DNA of 64,000 bases from Arthrobacter sulfonylureivorans (GCA_004000035.1 RJAE01000009.1:62001-126000), one strand, 5' to 3'; positions 45,943-54,779 are shown, counted from the stretch's first letter. The notes: a model not told the origin generated them from the sequence alone. Numbers and translations: made by a program.

Positions 45943-46109
45943 CACCGGACCGAGCCGCCCGGCTTCCAGGTCCGGATCGTCGGCGGGGCTGGGAGCATCA
46001 CTGATGGGAGGCGAAGTCGGCGACACACGGACGAGCCGGCCTGTTGGAGTGATGCATTCGAAGGAGCGCTCTGGGACCCTTTCCCGCTGAAGGAAGTGTG
46101 GAGGTTTGC

Positions 46110-46646
46110 TTAGTGGACTGCGAGCTCGATGGCGAGTGCAGCGATTCCGAGTGCCGTCATGATGCCGAGTACCAATATTTTGAGCCAAGGATTCACACGC
46201 AATCGCCATACGGCGAAGAGCGCCACCACAATCAGCGTTGCGACGAGCGCTACCGCGATTGTCCGGAGGGCCAGCGCAAGTTCGATCACGCCGAGCGCGC
46301 TGAGCCCGAGGATCGCCATCGGCACGACGATCACGGTTAGTGACCCGAAGCTCACATAGGCGAGATGGGCGACTTCCCTCCGGGATGGCAGAGAGCCGTC
46401 CCGCACCATGTGCGCGATCACATCTGCTACGAACACCGCCAACAGCGTGCCCACCACGGTCAGCAGCAGCGTGAGTGCAGCGCCGCCTACCGTAGCGTGT
46501 TCGGCCTCGCGTTCGAAAGCGACCGTCACGGCAAGCGCGGTAAAGGTGACGTATACGCGCTCCTTCAGCGCCTCTGCGCACTGGTGAGCGTCCGGGCCTG
46601 GCCGTCGGCTGGATGGGAAAGGGGTCACGTTCTGCCCGTGTTTCAC
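46110..46646 (-). CDS. multi-pass membrane protein
   Basis: The 178-residue product has a cytoplasmic N terminus of about 25 residues and four or five predicted membrane segments (about 33-45, 52-77, 98-118, 121-142 and 152-172). A central cytoplasmic loop reads RDGSLPSRREVAHLAYVS. The GTG start at 46646 lacks a strong ribosome site. Similar proteins of about 170 residues occur in Microbacteriaceae and Micrococcaceae; no function is assigned. The gene is isolated between decayed sequence on both sides. Confidence 0.6.
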   Translation of the reverse strand: MKHGQNVTPFPSSRRPGPDAHQCAEALKERVYVTFTALAVTVAFEREAEHATVGGAALTLLLTVVGTLLAVFVADVIAHMVRDGSLPSRREVAHLAYVSFGSLTVIVVPMAILGLSALGVIELALALRTIAVALVATLIVVALFAVWRLRVNPWLKILVLGIMTALGIAALAIELAVH

Positions 46647-47168
46647 TGCATCAGATTACGCTGTGGCTCACTTGCGGGCAGGAAGGCGTCTGGCCTGCGA
46701 GCCCGCGTCCTCCAAGATGCACGACCAGCCGCTGGGGGAAATTGGCGCCACCGATGTTGAGGTCGGCATCACCGAGGCCTTGCGGGTAGGCGCTGTCAGT
46801 GTCGATGAAAAGGTTTTCGCGAAGAGCATTGGCCAGACATGGGCGCGTGAATCGGCTCTACAATGACGAGCTCGGATATTGGGGAACTGGACCGCCGCCG
46901 GCGCCGAGCCGCGTTTTCAGGCTCTCACCATGCGGGAGGAGAAGAACTCAATCGTCATTGCTTCCAACGGATCCTCCTCCGGTTGGACGAGAGCTTTCAC
47001 CAATCATGGGCCCTGTGCCGCGAACGTGGATCGGATCCCTTTCAACGGAACCAGGATTGAAACTGGCACCAACTCATACCACCTCCTGCGCAGCCTCAGC
47101 CACTTACCCACCCCTAGGCTCTGGACATGAACACGCCGTCGGAGGTGCCGGCGAACGCGGTGAGGACC
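46647..47168. other. 522-base gap with coding debris
   Basis: Short frames on the plus strand read plausible but unassignable phrases, such as DVEVGITEALRVGAVSVDEK near 46760 and ILLRLDESFHQSWALCRERG near 46970, in different frames without good starts. This is probably one or two decayed genes. No intact gene is supported. Confidence 0.35.
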
Positions 47169-48629
47169 TTAACCTGGAGGCCGAGACCCGTCCTGCTGGC
47201 TTCGCGCCATGGTCGTGTCGATCTCGCCGCTGGCAGCAGTGCTCATACGCTCTGTCAGCCGGGTCAGGCCGTCCACGGTGGCGTCGTGGTAGGCGTAGCT
47301 GTAGGTGGGGGTGTTGAGCGCGAGTGTGAGGAACAGCTCGACCCTGCCACCGAGTTGGAGAACGACGTGCCCCAGGCCGACCACGTCAGAGGCGATGTCG
47401 CCGAAGCAGTGGACGCCGAGCAGCTTGCGGTTATCGGTGCGGAAGATCAGCTTCAGCAGCCCGCCGTGTCCGGCGATCGCCCCGCGCGCGGTGGTGGCCA
47501 GGTCGCAGCGGCCCACCGTGTAGGGAGCGCCGCTTGCCTGGACCTGCTCTTCCGTCGCACCCACACTGGCGACTTCGGGTAAGCCGTATACGGCGCTGCT
47601 CGCGGTCTGGTCGATCTCCACACCGAAGAAGAGTCCGCAGGCGTGGGCCGCCGCTGCGCGTCCCTGCTGCATGGCGCCTGAGGCGAGCCCTACCTCGACA
47701 GCGTCGCCGGCCGCGTAGATCCCCGGGACGGTCGTCCGGAAGTAGCGGTCGACGAGGATCCGGCCACGGGCGTCGGTGCGCACGCCGGCCTGTTCGAGGC
47801 CGAGCCCTTCGGTGTTGGGTGTGCGACCGGCGCACACCAGGACGGCGTCCGGGTCCGGGACGGTACCAGTCGAGAGCGTGACCCTGAGCCCGCCGTCGAC
47901 GCGCCTGACCCCTTCTGCGCCGGTGCCCAGAACCAGCCGAACTCCGCGGCGCTGGAACTCGTCGGCGACCAGCCGGGCCACTTCGCCGTCGATGTTCGGC
48001 AGCAAGCGATCGGAATTGCTGATGAGGGTGGCGGGAATACCAAGTGCGGTGAACACAGTGGCGAACTCGACGCCGATCGGGCCACCACCGACGATGACAA
48101 TGTCTTTCGGGACCGTGCGAAGTGAGTAGATTTCGTCGGAGTCGTAGACGTCCGGATCGTCGTAGGCGATGCCGGGGTAGTGCGTCGGACGGGACCCCGT
48201 CGCCACCAGGACCGTGCGCGCCGTAACCTCGCGCGCCTGTCCGTCCGGGGAGGTGACGCGGACGGACAGGGCGGCGTCCAGGTGGGCGGTGCCCTGCAGG
48301 TAGGCGATGCCGCGTGCCACGAACCGGTGTGCGACGGCCTCCTGCAGTTGGTCGCGCACCTGCTCGATCCTGGCTCGCAGGGTCGGCATCACGGCCTCCA
48401 GCGGCGCTGCTGCCCGCACGCCGTAGACCTCCTCCTGGCGGTAGCCGGTGAGGTAAAGCGCGGCTTCGCGCAGGGCCTTCGTGGGAGCGCCGCCCGTGGT
48501 CGTGACTACCCCACCGGGTGTGCTCCGCTCGACGACGAGCACCGTTCGCCCGAAGGCGGCCGCGAGCTCAGCGGCGACTTCCCCGGCCGGGCCCGCGCCG
48601 ATCACCACGAGGTCATAGCTGTTGTCCAT
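47169..48629 (-). CDS. FAD-dependent NAD(P)H oxidoreductase, SthA/lipoamide-dehydrogenase-like
   Basis: The 486-residue product is a two-dinucleotide-fold flavoprotein. VVIGAGPAGEVAAELAAAFG (8-27) binds FAD. The mid-region IVIVGGGPIGVEFATVF binds NAD(P)H. ILVDRYFRTTVPGIYAAGDA is the FAD-ribityl motif, and a dimerisation domain follows. The redox-active disulfide of lipoamide dehydrogenases and mercuric reductases is absent: the segment reads GGVVTTTGGAPTKALREA, with no cysteine. That favours a pyridine nucleotide transhydrogenase or NAD(P)H oxidase activity over disulfide reduction. It ends in a disordered tail. It lies downstream of the TPR-DUF4331-DyP cluster on the same strand after 39 bases and is probably co-transcribed. 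Confidence 0.85.
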   Translation of the reverse strand: MDNSYDLVVIGAGPAGEVAAELAAAFGRTVLVVERSTPGGVVTTTGGAPTKALREAALYLTGYRQEEVYGVRAAAPLEAVMPTLRARIEQVRDQLQEAVAHRFVARGIAYLQGTAHLDAALSVRVTSPDGQAREVTARTVLVATGSRPTHYPGIAYDDPDVYDSDEIYSLRTVPKDIVIVGGGPIGVEFATVFTALGIPATLISNSDRLLPNIDGEVARLVADEFQRRGVRLVLGTGAEGVRRVDGGLRVTLSTGTVPDPDAVLVCAGRTPNTEGLGLEQAGVRTDARGRILVDRYFRTTVPGIYAAGDAVEVGLASGAMQQGRAAAAHACGLFFGVEIDQTASSAVYGLPEVASVGATEEQVQASGAPYTVGRCDLATTARGAIAGHGGLLKLIFRTDNRKLLGVHCFGDIASDVVGLGHVVLQLGGRVELFLTLALNTPTYSYAYHDATVDGLTRLTERMSTAASGEIDTTMARSQQDGSRPPG

Positions 48630-48668
48630 CGCTGCCTCTCCCTTCGTACTGTCCGGCCCGGCAAGCCA

Positions 48669-49667
48669 TCAGTTGCTCGGAGGAGCGCGGTGGAGCAAAT
48701 CCGATGCGCCGGTCGCCCGGCTGATGGAGCTCAGCAAGGCCAGCTGGCGCCCTTTTCGCCGATCGCCACCCATGTTGAGCCAGAACTCGGCCGCGTGATC
48801 GAGGAACGCCTCCGGATGGCGGGACACCAGCTCGTCGTAGCGGGCCGCCGCGCTGATGCGCCACTGATCAGCCTCCTGGAGCTGGCCCGCGTCGTTGAGC
48901 ATGCCAGCGAGGACGGCCGCATACTCGGGGTCGTCGCTGGTCACCGTTAGTGGGCGCAGCCGGGCGATGGCGGTGTCCCGGACGCCCAGCGCCGCGTCTA
49001 CCTCGGCGAGGTGACCGAGCGCGGGTGCGAAGGCCGGCACCCGGCCAACGGCGGCGTCGAACCAGGCACGGGCGGCAAGGAGGTCGCCCTCCTTGAGCCA
49101 CAACAGGCCGCGCCGGAAGTCGAGTTCGGCGACAGGGAACGGGGAAACCCCCCGATAGCGGTCTCGCGCCTCGGTGAACAGGCGCTCCGCCTTCGTGGCC
49201 CTGCCCTGCTCGGCCTCCATCACGGCCAGCGCACCCAGCGTGGCGAAGTCGGGACAGCGTTTTTCCGCGTCCCGGCGCAGCACGCGAGCTTCGGCGTGGC
49301 ACCCGGCCCCCTGGAGGATCGTAGCCCGTTCCGCGTCCAGCGCGGCACGGTCCACACCTCGTCGTTCTCCTGCGTCGAGGTCGGCGGCTGCCTCGGTGAA
49401 GCGGTGGAAGGTGGCCCGCGTCCTGGCCCGGGCCAGCCGGGCCGTACCGTCGCCCGGCGCATGGCGCACCATTGTCTCGGCCAGTTCCGCGGCGAACTCG
49501 TAGTCCTTGATACGGCCCAGCAGCTGCCCGCGGAGCAGGAGCAGGTTGACGAGCAGAGCCCGCTCGACCACCGTTGGTCGTGCCCTTGTTTCCTGCCAGG
49601 ATGGTGCCGCTGCAGGCCGCGCCGCCAGGCCGTCGATTTGGGCTTGCAGGTTCGTCAGAGCCAACAT
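48669..49667 (-). CDS. tetratricopeptide-repeat-like protein
   Basis: The 332-residue product is almost entirely helical, with TPR-like helix pairs. Examples are FAAELAETMVRHAPGDGTAR, LGALAVMEAEQGRATKAERL, ARAWFDAAVGRVPAFAPAL and a C-terminal pair around YDELVSRHPEAFLDHAAEFW. No signal peptide or membrane segment is present. It lies 35 bases downstream of the DUF4331 gene on the same strand. TPR proteins usually hold complexes together, so a scaffold for the DUF4331 and DyP products is one possibility. The start ATG at 49667 is weakly supported. Confidence 0.7.
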   Translation of the reverse strand: MLALTNLQAQIDGLAARPAAAPSWQETRARPTVVERALLVNLLLLRGQLLGRIKDYEFAAELAETMVRHAPGDGTARLARARTRATFHRFTEAAADLDAGERRGVDRAALDAERATILQGAGCHAEARVLRRDAEKRCPDFATLGALAVMEAEQGRATKAERLFTEARDRYRGVSPFPVAELDFRRGLLWLKEGDLLAARAWFDAAVGRVPAFAPALGHLAEVDAALGVRDTAIARLRPLTVTSDDPEYAAVLAGMLNDAGQLQEADQWRISAAARYDELVSRHPEAFLDHAAEFWLNMGGDRRKGRQLALLSSISRATGASDLLHRAPPSN

Positions 49668-49702
49668 CCCACTCGTGGTGCATGGCCGGTGGTCTTCTTC
49701 GG

Positions 49703-50893
49703 TCAGGCCGGTGGTGATGGCGTTTCCTTCGCTGGAGCGGACAATGCGGCGAGCACGGCCTTCAGATCCGGCGGGTCCGGGTTGGGGGGATTCAGGTAGG
49801 GGAAGCTGCGACTCGCCGGCTGGGTCGGACGGTCGACGCCGTCGCTGATCCGCGGTCCGTCCAGGCCGCCGACCAGCAGCGTGTAGAGAACGTCCACGAT
49901 GTCGTCGTCGGGTGATCGGCCGCCGGAGGTGGTGTGCGGGCGGCCGGCGAGCAGGGCGCGCTCGATCTCGAGGAAGCCGCTGTCGGAGAACGGCTTCGAG
50001 GTGTCAACGACGAGGAAGTCGGCCAGCAGCAGTTCAGTCAGCGGGTGGGCACCCTGGTCGTCCGGTGGCCAGTCGGTCCTGCCGTCGAGCCGGTCGAAGA
50101 AGGGAAGGTTCGCGTTGAGCCGGGCGCGGTACGCGCCGAGGTAGGTCTGTCCCAGTTTAAAGGCGTCTTCGTCGTTGTAGATGTCGCGGATCTCGAGGTC
50201 TCGGTTGACGGGATCAAACTTCTTGTCCTGCAAGAGAAAGTTCTTGATCTCCGGTCGGCCCATGCGCTCTAGCCGGACGGGGTGCCTGCCGGAGGTTACG
50301 GTCTCGCCGACCACGCCCAGCAGCGGGCCGGTGTCGGGACCGAGCACCTTGGCGGTGTCGAGCTCAAGGACGATGCTGAGCACGTTGGCGCCCTGGACGG
50401 CGTTGACGCCGTTGGGCCGGAATGAAAGCCGCTCCTGCGTGTGGTTGGCCTGCTCGGCAGCCAGGTCGAGAAAGAACGGGTCGAGCCGTGGCCCAGCGAA
50501 GATACGCACCCCCTGTCCGTCGGGCGGCTTCTCCACGCCCACCCGGAACGGGATCTCCGGCCCGCCGGCGGTCGTGCAAGTCCCGTCCTGCACCACGCCC
50601 TCAGGGAGGCCTGGACCGTCGGCCGAGGACGGAACGGCGAAGTTGAAGTCGAACGCGTACTCGTCGGCGCCGACCGAAAACGCCGGTTGGTCGGCTCTGG
50701 TCGCCGACAGCGGACGCAGGCGGAAGCGGTAGCTGAGCGCGTCGGAGAAAAGCGCGGTGGGGGTGGCGGACGGGAACACATCCATCACGAGCACCAGATG
50801 ACCCTGCCGCTCCGGGCTGGGAAAGGCGAACACGTCGGTGATGTCGGACGCTGGGTCGGCGAGAGCCCGCGGTCCGGAGAAATGATCTGCCAT
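49703..50893 (-). CDS. DUF4331 family protein
   Basis: The 396-residue product begins MADHFSGPRALADPASDITDV, the typical opening of DUF4331 proteins, and contains SYRFRLRPL, LSIVLELDTAKVLG and a long region near DPVNRDLEIRDIYNDEDAF. The family is uncharacterised, predicted mainly beta, and often encoded near oxidoreductases. The ATG at 50893 follows AAGGAGG; the frame opens 78 bases upstream as a shadow of the DyP gene end. It is 16 bases downstream of the DyP peroxidase stop, so the two are one transcript. No signal peptide is present. Confidence 0.85.
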   Translation of the reverse strand: MADHFSGPRALADPASDITDVFAFPSPERQGHLVLVMDVFPSATPTALFSDALSYRFRLRPLSATRADQPAFSVGADEYAFDFNFAVPSSADGPGLPEGVVQDGTCTTAGGPEIPFRVGVEKPPDGQGVRIFAGPRLDPFFLDLAAEQANHTQERLSFRPNGVNAVQGANVLSIVLELDTAKVLGPDTGPLLGVVGETVTSGRHPVRLERMGRPEIKNFLLQDKKFDPVNRDLEIRDIYNDEDAFKLGQTYLGAYRARLNANLPFFDRLDGRTDWPPDDQGAHPLTELLLADFLVVDTSKPFSDSGFLEIERALLAGRPHTTSGGRSPDDDIVDVLYTLLVGGLDGPRISDGVDRPTQPASRSFPYLNPPNPDPPDLKAVLAALSAPAKETPSPPA

Positions 50894-50909
50894 GGCGAAC
50901 CTCCTTGTC

Positions 50910-52256
50910 TCAGGTGTCGAGGTCGGCGAGCCAGCGTATGGCCCGCAGGCCGGGCATGAAGCAGTATTCACCGCCCCGGTTGACGACGAAACTGGGTAGC
51001 CCCTGCATCCTGCGGCGGATCGGACGGTTGGGGATGGTGAACTGACCGCCGTCCTGGACGCCCATCAGCGGGTCCCGCTCGTCGGGCGCGCCGATGAACT
51101 TGCCGTCGTTGACCCACTGCCGCTGGACGAACTCGAACTGCCGGGCCAAGTGCGCACCCACGAAGGCGAACATGAGGCCGCGGTCCGTGCCGTCGTCCTC
51201 GAGGACGCCGGGGGGCAGCGACGGCCCGTAGTTGGTGCCGCGCCTGATCATCCGGTGCAGCCGGACCTGGCCGGTGATGACCGCGTCACGAGCGTTCATC
51301 CGGCGGGCATGCGACCCGACCGGGCACTTCAACCCCCGCGGGTCGTCGCCGTACAGGAAGGCGTTGTGGCGGTCCGGGTCGGCGCCCAGTTCCGGGTCGT
51401 CCTTGTCCGGGGCCAGGGCGAGCGGCGCGCCGCTGGGCCAGCGCCCGACCATCTTGGCGGCCAGCCATTGCTGCTCGGCGTCCTCCGAAGCATGCTGCGC
51501 CAGGTAGGTACGGAAGGCCGCCACCCGCTGGTGCAGCTTGCGGAAGGCCACGTACGTGCCGTTGCGGCCCAGCACCTCCGGCTGCGGCACCGGCGCCACG
51601 TCACCGGTCTCGTCCTGATAACCCAGGACGAACTCTCCTGCCTTCAGCGGTGCCTCCTGCGGGTTGTTGCCGAGGATGTCGGTGCCCTCGACGGCCGGCT
51701 GGCCGATGCTGTCCCGGAAGCCGAACTGCTCACGGCCGTCCGGTGGCACGTGCACGTCCAGCTGCCAGATCGGGGTGACTCCAAGCAGGTCGCGCACGAC
51801 GTCGCGGGCGAGCAGGAACAGCGTGTCCATCAGCCCGGTGTCCCGGGCCAGGACGGCAACCACGAGGTGAAGGTCCTTCGACCCCATCGGTGCCTCCCAG
51901 TGCTCCGGCGCGTTCTCCCCGACGTCCCCGATGTACGCCGCGCGAGCCGCCATGCCTTGCTGGAACTCGGGCGCGAAACTGGCCAGCGACTCCGCCGGCA
52001 CGCCGAGCGCCTCCAGCCCGGCGAAACTGATACCCACCCCGAGCGACACCGGCCTGCCCGGGTCGAACAGGGAGACCGGGTCCAACAGGGGGATCAGCCG
52101 CCGCAACAGCTCCCGACCCGAGCGCCGGTCGTCGATGCGCAGAGCCAGATAGGCGCCCGCGTACGGATGCGGCCGCGGCATCAGGGCAGCGGCCTGGATG
52201 TCACCGAGCTCTAACAAGGTCTTCGCCTGCGTGGCCACGGTGTCACGGTCCTCCAT
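50910..52256 (-). CDS. DyP-type heme peroxidase
   Basis: The 448-residue product is a dye-decolorizing peroxidase, which uses peroxide to oxidise dyes, phenols or metals. The DyP hallmark GFRDSIGQP keeps the distal catalytic aspartate. KCPVGSHARRMNAR supplies the proximal heme histidine, and a following RRGTNYGP and RGLMFAFVGAHL complete the second half. It has neither a Tat signal nor an encapsulin-targeting tail at the C terminus (it ends WLADLDT), so it is cytoplasmic. It groups with larger C/D-like DyP enzymes by length. It is followed by DUF4331 and TPR genes and preceded by two paralogous unknown genes. Confidence 0.9.
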   Translation of the reverse strand: MEDRDTVATQAKTLLELGDIQAAALMPRPHPYAGAYLALRIDDRRSGRELLRRLIPLLDPVSLFDPGRPVSLGVGISFAGLEALGVPAESLASFAPEFQQGMAARAAYIGDVGENAPEHWEAPMGSKDLHLVVAVLARDTGLMDTLFLLARDVVRDLLGVTPIWQLDVHVPPDGREQFGFRDSIGQPAVEGTDILGNNPQEAPLKAGEFVLGYQDETGDVAPVPQPEVLGRNGTYVAFRKLHQRVAAFRTYLAQHASEDAEQQWLAAKMVGRWPSGAPLALAPDKDDPELGADPDRHNAFLYGDDPRGLKCPVGSHARRMNARDAVITGQVRLHRMIRRGTNYGPSLPPGVLEDDGTDRGLMFAFVGAHLARQFEFVQRQWVNDGKFIGAPDERDPLMGVQDGGQFTIPNRPIRRRMQGLPSFVVNRGGEYCFMPGLRAIRWLADLDT

Positions 52257-52313
52257 AGCGATGGTTGCCGCAGACCGCAGTGCCGGGGAAGACGCTGCGG
52301 TCTGCAGCCGGGT

Positions 52314-52931
52314 TCAGTCGGCGGCCTCGTCCAGCAACGGCCGGAGCGACGGGTGCTGCAGCGCCTCAGCGGCCTCAGGGTCGTCGAGCACCCGCTGGAA
52401 GACCTCCTGCAGACGCTGGGCCTTGACGATCTGCGGCATCGTCCAGGTACTCAGGTTGTTGAAGTAGCCGGTGGCCGGGCTCTGTACCGACTGGACGATC
52501 GCCTTGAGCCCCCCGACAGTCTGCTTCATGTGCGTCTCGACACCAGGGCTGTTCTGATCAAACGCCTTCACTCCACCGGATGACTCCAGCCAAGTTGTGA
52601 TGTGCGTGTACTGGGCGGTGTGCTGCATCCAATCCAGGAAATGCTCGATCCCGATCAGAAGAAAGTCCTCGAAGTAGGGGTCCCATTCGTTCTCGAACGT
52701 CGTGGCCCACATCATCCGCTTCCCGTCGTCGAAGATCACGTGGCGCTGGTCCCGTAAGCCGGTGTGGATGTTCTTCTCGACGGGGACCTGGGCCAGCGTA
52801 TCGGCGAACCGTACAGTGGCCGCGCGCAGCTCGTCCTCGTGTCCCGGGAGGACATCCCAGTACGTGGCCAGCTCGGACACCACTCCGTAGCTGAGCCCCT
52901 TCCCCGACTTCTCGTTTGCCATGGTACTCAT
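52314..52931 (-). CDS. DyP-associated protein, paralogue 1
   Basis: The 205-residue product has no family name known to me. Residues about 18-95 (SELATYWDVLPGHEDELR, then HTGLRDQRHVIFDDGKRMM and a FENEWDPYFEDFL) look like a ferredoxin-like domain of the EthD/DyP/chlorite-dismutase superfamily. The C-terminal helices carry QRVLDDPEAAEALQHPSLRP. The same blocks occur in the gene at 53700, so the two are paralogues. A run AGGAGGAAGG precedes the ATG at 52931. It lies 57 bases ahead of the DyP gene on the same strand, so an electron-donor, substrate-binding or regulatory role in the peroxidase unit is plausible. Confidence 0.65.
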   Translation of the reverse strand: MSTMANEKSGKGLSYGVVSELATYWDVLPGHEDELRAATVRFADTLAQVPVEKNIHTGLRDQRHVIFDDGKRMMWATTFENEWDPYFEDFLLIGIEHFLDWMQHTAQYTHITTWLESSGGVKAFDQNSPGVETHMKQTVGGLKAIVQSVQSPATGYFNNLSTWTMPQIVKAQRLQEVFQRVLDDPEAAEALQHPSLRPLLDEAAD

Positions 52932-53699
52932 TGCCTTCCTCCTGCCCGTCCGGTGAACATGGCCTCTTCAAGAAGGGCACGGACCCGACGTTCCGAAATA
53001 ATGAGGCGCAGAGCTGACATTCTGAGGCTCAGTGCTGCCTCGGCTAGGCTTAGAACGATGAATAAGTTGAGTCGCAGAGCTGCCATCTTGAGGCGCAGAG
53101 CGGCCTATGCTGGGCTTGGAACGATGGAATCAATTGTACCGCCCGCGCCATGAATGTGTAAGGGTCGTCGTACTGGTCAGCATCATCATGATTGTCGTCG
53201 GCGACGAAGGCGCCGCACGGCAGCCGACGCCCCGTTCAGGGATCGCGGAAAAACAGGTCGGCGACCTCGTAGTCGATCCGCCTGCGGGCCTCGAGTTCAA
53301 CGAGGGCGGTCGCATGGAATTCCTCCAAGCTGCACTCTTCCGGTGGCCATTCGAGGATCAGAACCGGTTCGGTTCCATCTGGTCTACTTCCACACCGGTC
53401 CCATCCACGTCAGAAACCCACGTCCTCGGGCCATGGCCGTGAACTGTCCGGACCGGGGGGCGAGACTCGCCGTCAGTGTCACGATCTCATGGGGGTCGTC
53501 CAGAACGTGCGACAGCTGCCACACTGCCATCGGGCGCTGCCAGCTTCACCTGGCCGTAACTGGCATCCATTCGGCGATTCATGCACCGGCCTGTCGTGCT
53601 CAACAAGGTAGTGACTACCCGGCATCGCCCGGCAGCGGCCTCACTTTCCGTCTCGTCCCTTGAAGGGATGCGTTGCCGCCCGTCATGGACCGTCTGGGG
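52932..53699. other. 768-base gap between the two paralogues
   Basis: It contains a 66-base tandem duplication (53001-53132, listed separately). A minus-strand fragment at about 53236-53370 reads ALVELEARRRIDYEVADLFF and ends at a TGA, with no start. The remaining sequence has no recognised gene. The promoter of the paralogue-1 and DyP unit should lie in the first 150 bases. Confidence 0.45.
53001..53132. repeat. two tandem 66-base imperfect repeats
   Basis: Unit 1 (53001-53066) and unit 2 (53067-53132) both carry CGCAGAGCTG, then a second GAGGC-CAG, and end with AGAACGATG or GGAACGATG. The period is 66 bases, a multiple of three, and the frame across both is open, but no ribosome site precedes it. 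The repeats begin 70 bases before the paralogue-1 start on the opposite strand and may carry duplicated regulatory sites. Confidence 0.6.
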
Positions 53700-54275
53700 T
53701 CAGTCTGCTGCCTCCTTCAGCAGCGGCTTGAGGGCCGGGTGCTGGAGCGCCTCGGCGGCGTCGGGGCCATCCAGCACCTGCTGGAACGCCGTCTGAACGC
53801 GCTGCGCCTTCAGGATCTCCTGCACCGTCCCCGGGTACACCATGAGGAAGTCGGACGCTGTGACTTGGTTCACGGTGAGGAACTCCTTGATCTCGTGCAC
53901 ACTCATTCCCGCCTTATCCTTCCCCTCGTCTGGATAGCCCTCACAATGGAGGAGGAAGTCGTCCCACCCGTCGAGTACGGCCGACGTGGAGAAATCGTCG
54001 ATGTAGACGTCCCAGTCACCATCGAACGTCGTCGCGATCAGCAGGCGCGTTCCGTTGTCGAACAAGACGTACCTGGCGTTATGCAGGGTGCCGAAGTGGG
54101 TGATCGCCTTCGCATTCGCGGCCTTTTGGTCCGGGGGCATGTTGTCGAAGACCTCGCGGATGGCTCGCTCGTGGCCCGGCTTGACCTTGAGAAAGACGCT
54201 CAACTCGCTGACCGGTCCGTCAGACTTGCCCTTCCTCGGCGAAGTGACGTTGGGGTCGTATTTGTACTCAGACAT
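53700..54275 (-). CDS. DyP-associated protein, paralogue 2
   Basis: The 191-residue product is related to the gene at 52314. Shared blocks are SELSVFLKVKPGHERAIRE, HFGTLHNARYVLFDNGTRLL, TFDGDWDVYIDDF and the C-terminal QQVLDGPDAAEALQHPALKP. The first 18 residues are variable and charged. The predicted fold is a ferredoxin-like domain followed by helices. The ATG at 54275 is preceded by AGAGAGAAG. It is on the same strand as the DyP unit but separated by a 768-base gap with decayed sequence, so it may be transcribed alone. No enzymatic residues can be pointed to. Confidence 0.65.
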   Translation of the reverse strand: MSEYKYDPNVTSPRKGKSDGPVSELSVFLKVKPGHERAIREVFDNMPPDQKAANAKAITHFGTLHNARYVLFDNGTRLLIATTFDGDWDVYIDDFSTSAVLDGWDDFLLHCEGYPDEGKDKAGMSVHEIKEFLTVNQVTASDFLMVYPGTVQEILKAQRVQTAFQQVLDGPDAAEALQHPALKPLLKEAAD

Positions 54276-54625
54276 GATCTTCTCTCTTTCGTTCGGGTTC
54301 TTGTGATCGGGGACGGGTCGTCCACCGTCTGGCTAACGTTCGCGACCGGTCGGGTGGCTCGTCATCACCCGATCCATGCGATTCCGTGGGACCCCGCTCT
54401 GGAAGCAGCGTTCTAGGTCGCTTTTCGGCAGCGTCTGCTGTCCTCTGCGACCAGACCGTCGATGCGCGGGAGGATCGCGACGCTGGGGGTCCCGCGTGAC
54501 TAGGTTGTGCGCGATGTCAAGTCTCCGCTTCGTTGTTCTGATGGCTACCGCGCCCTCGCCGGCCATCTCCTAACGTGTTCGGCCGTCAAGAAATGCCGCA
54601 CACAGGCCATCCCGTGTAGGCGAAG

Positions 54626-54690
54626 GTCGGTCTCGAAGACCTTTCCGGCGGTTTACGTCGTTCGAGTGTTCGAATCCCTCCCCCTCCGCT
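54626..54690 (+). tRNA. tRNA-Ser-like 3 prime fragment (pseudogene or attachment-site relic)
   Basis: GTTCGAATCCCTCCCCCTCC at 54668-54687, followed by GC, has the form of the T-loop and 3 prime acceptor strand of actinobacterial tRNA-Ser. Upstream, GGTCTCGAAGACC near 54629 recalls the anticodon arm of tRNA-Ser(CGA), although its stem is imperfect. The 5 prime acceptor strand and D-arm are absent, so it cannot be a working tRNA. Such 3 prime pieces are left when elements integrate at tRNA genes. Confidence 0.45.
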
Positions 54691-54779
54691 CGCAGGGCCG
54701 GGTTCGAACAGGTCCCTTGGACTGGACTAGGCCGGCGGCCGTGCGCAGCGTTGATCGCTTGGCCCCACCGTCTGGACCT

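Noticed and set aside
45596-46090. Ala/Pro/Arg-rich plus-strand frame overlapping zinc-finger copy A
   Set aside because: It is an off-frame shadow of the decayed zinc-finger gene, which has a ribosome site and clear similarity to copy C.
50910-52256. DyP peroxidase as encapsulin cargo
   Set aside because: The C terminus ends WLADLDT without the targeting motif, and no encapsulin gene is in the window.
53154-53663. 169-codon plus-strand frame between the DyP-associated paralogues
   Set aside because: Its composition is irregular, it has no ribosome site, and part of it runs antisense to a better-supported minus-strand fragment.
54695-54720. Second T-arm-like sequence GGGTTCGAACAGGTCCC next to the tRNA-Ser relic
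   Set aside because: The stem can be drawn but no anticodon arm or acceptor follows; it may be chance in GC-rich sequence.
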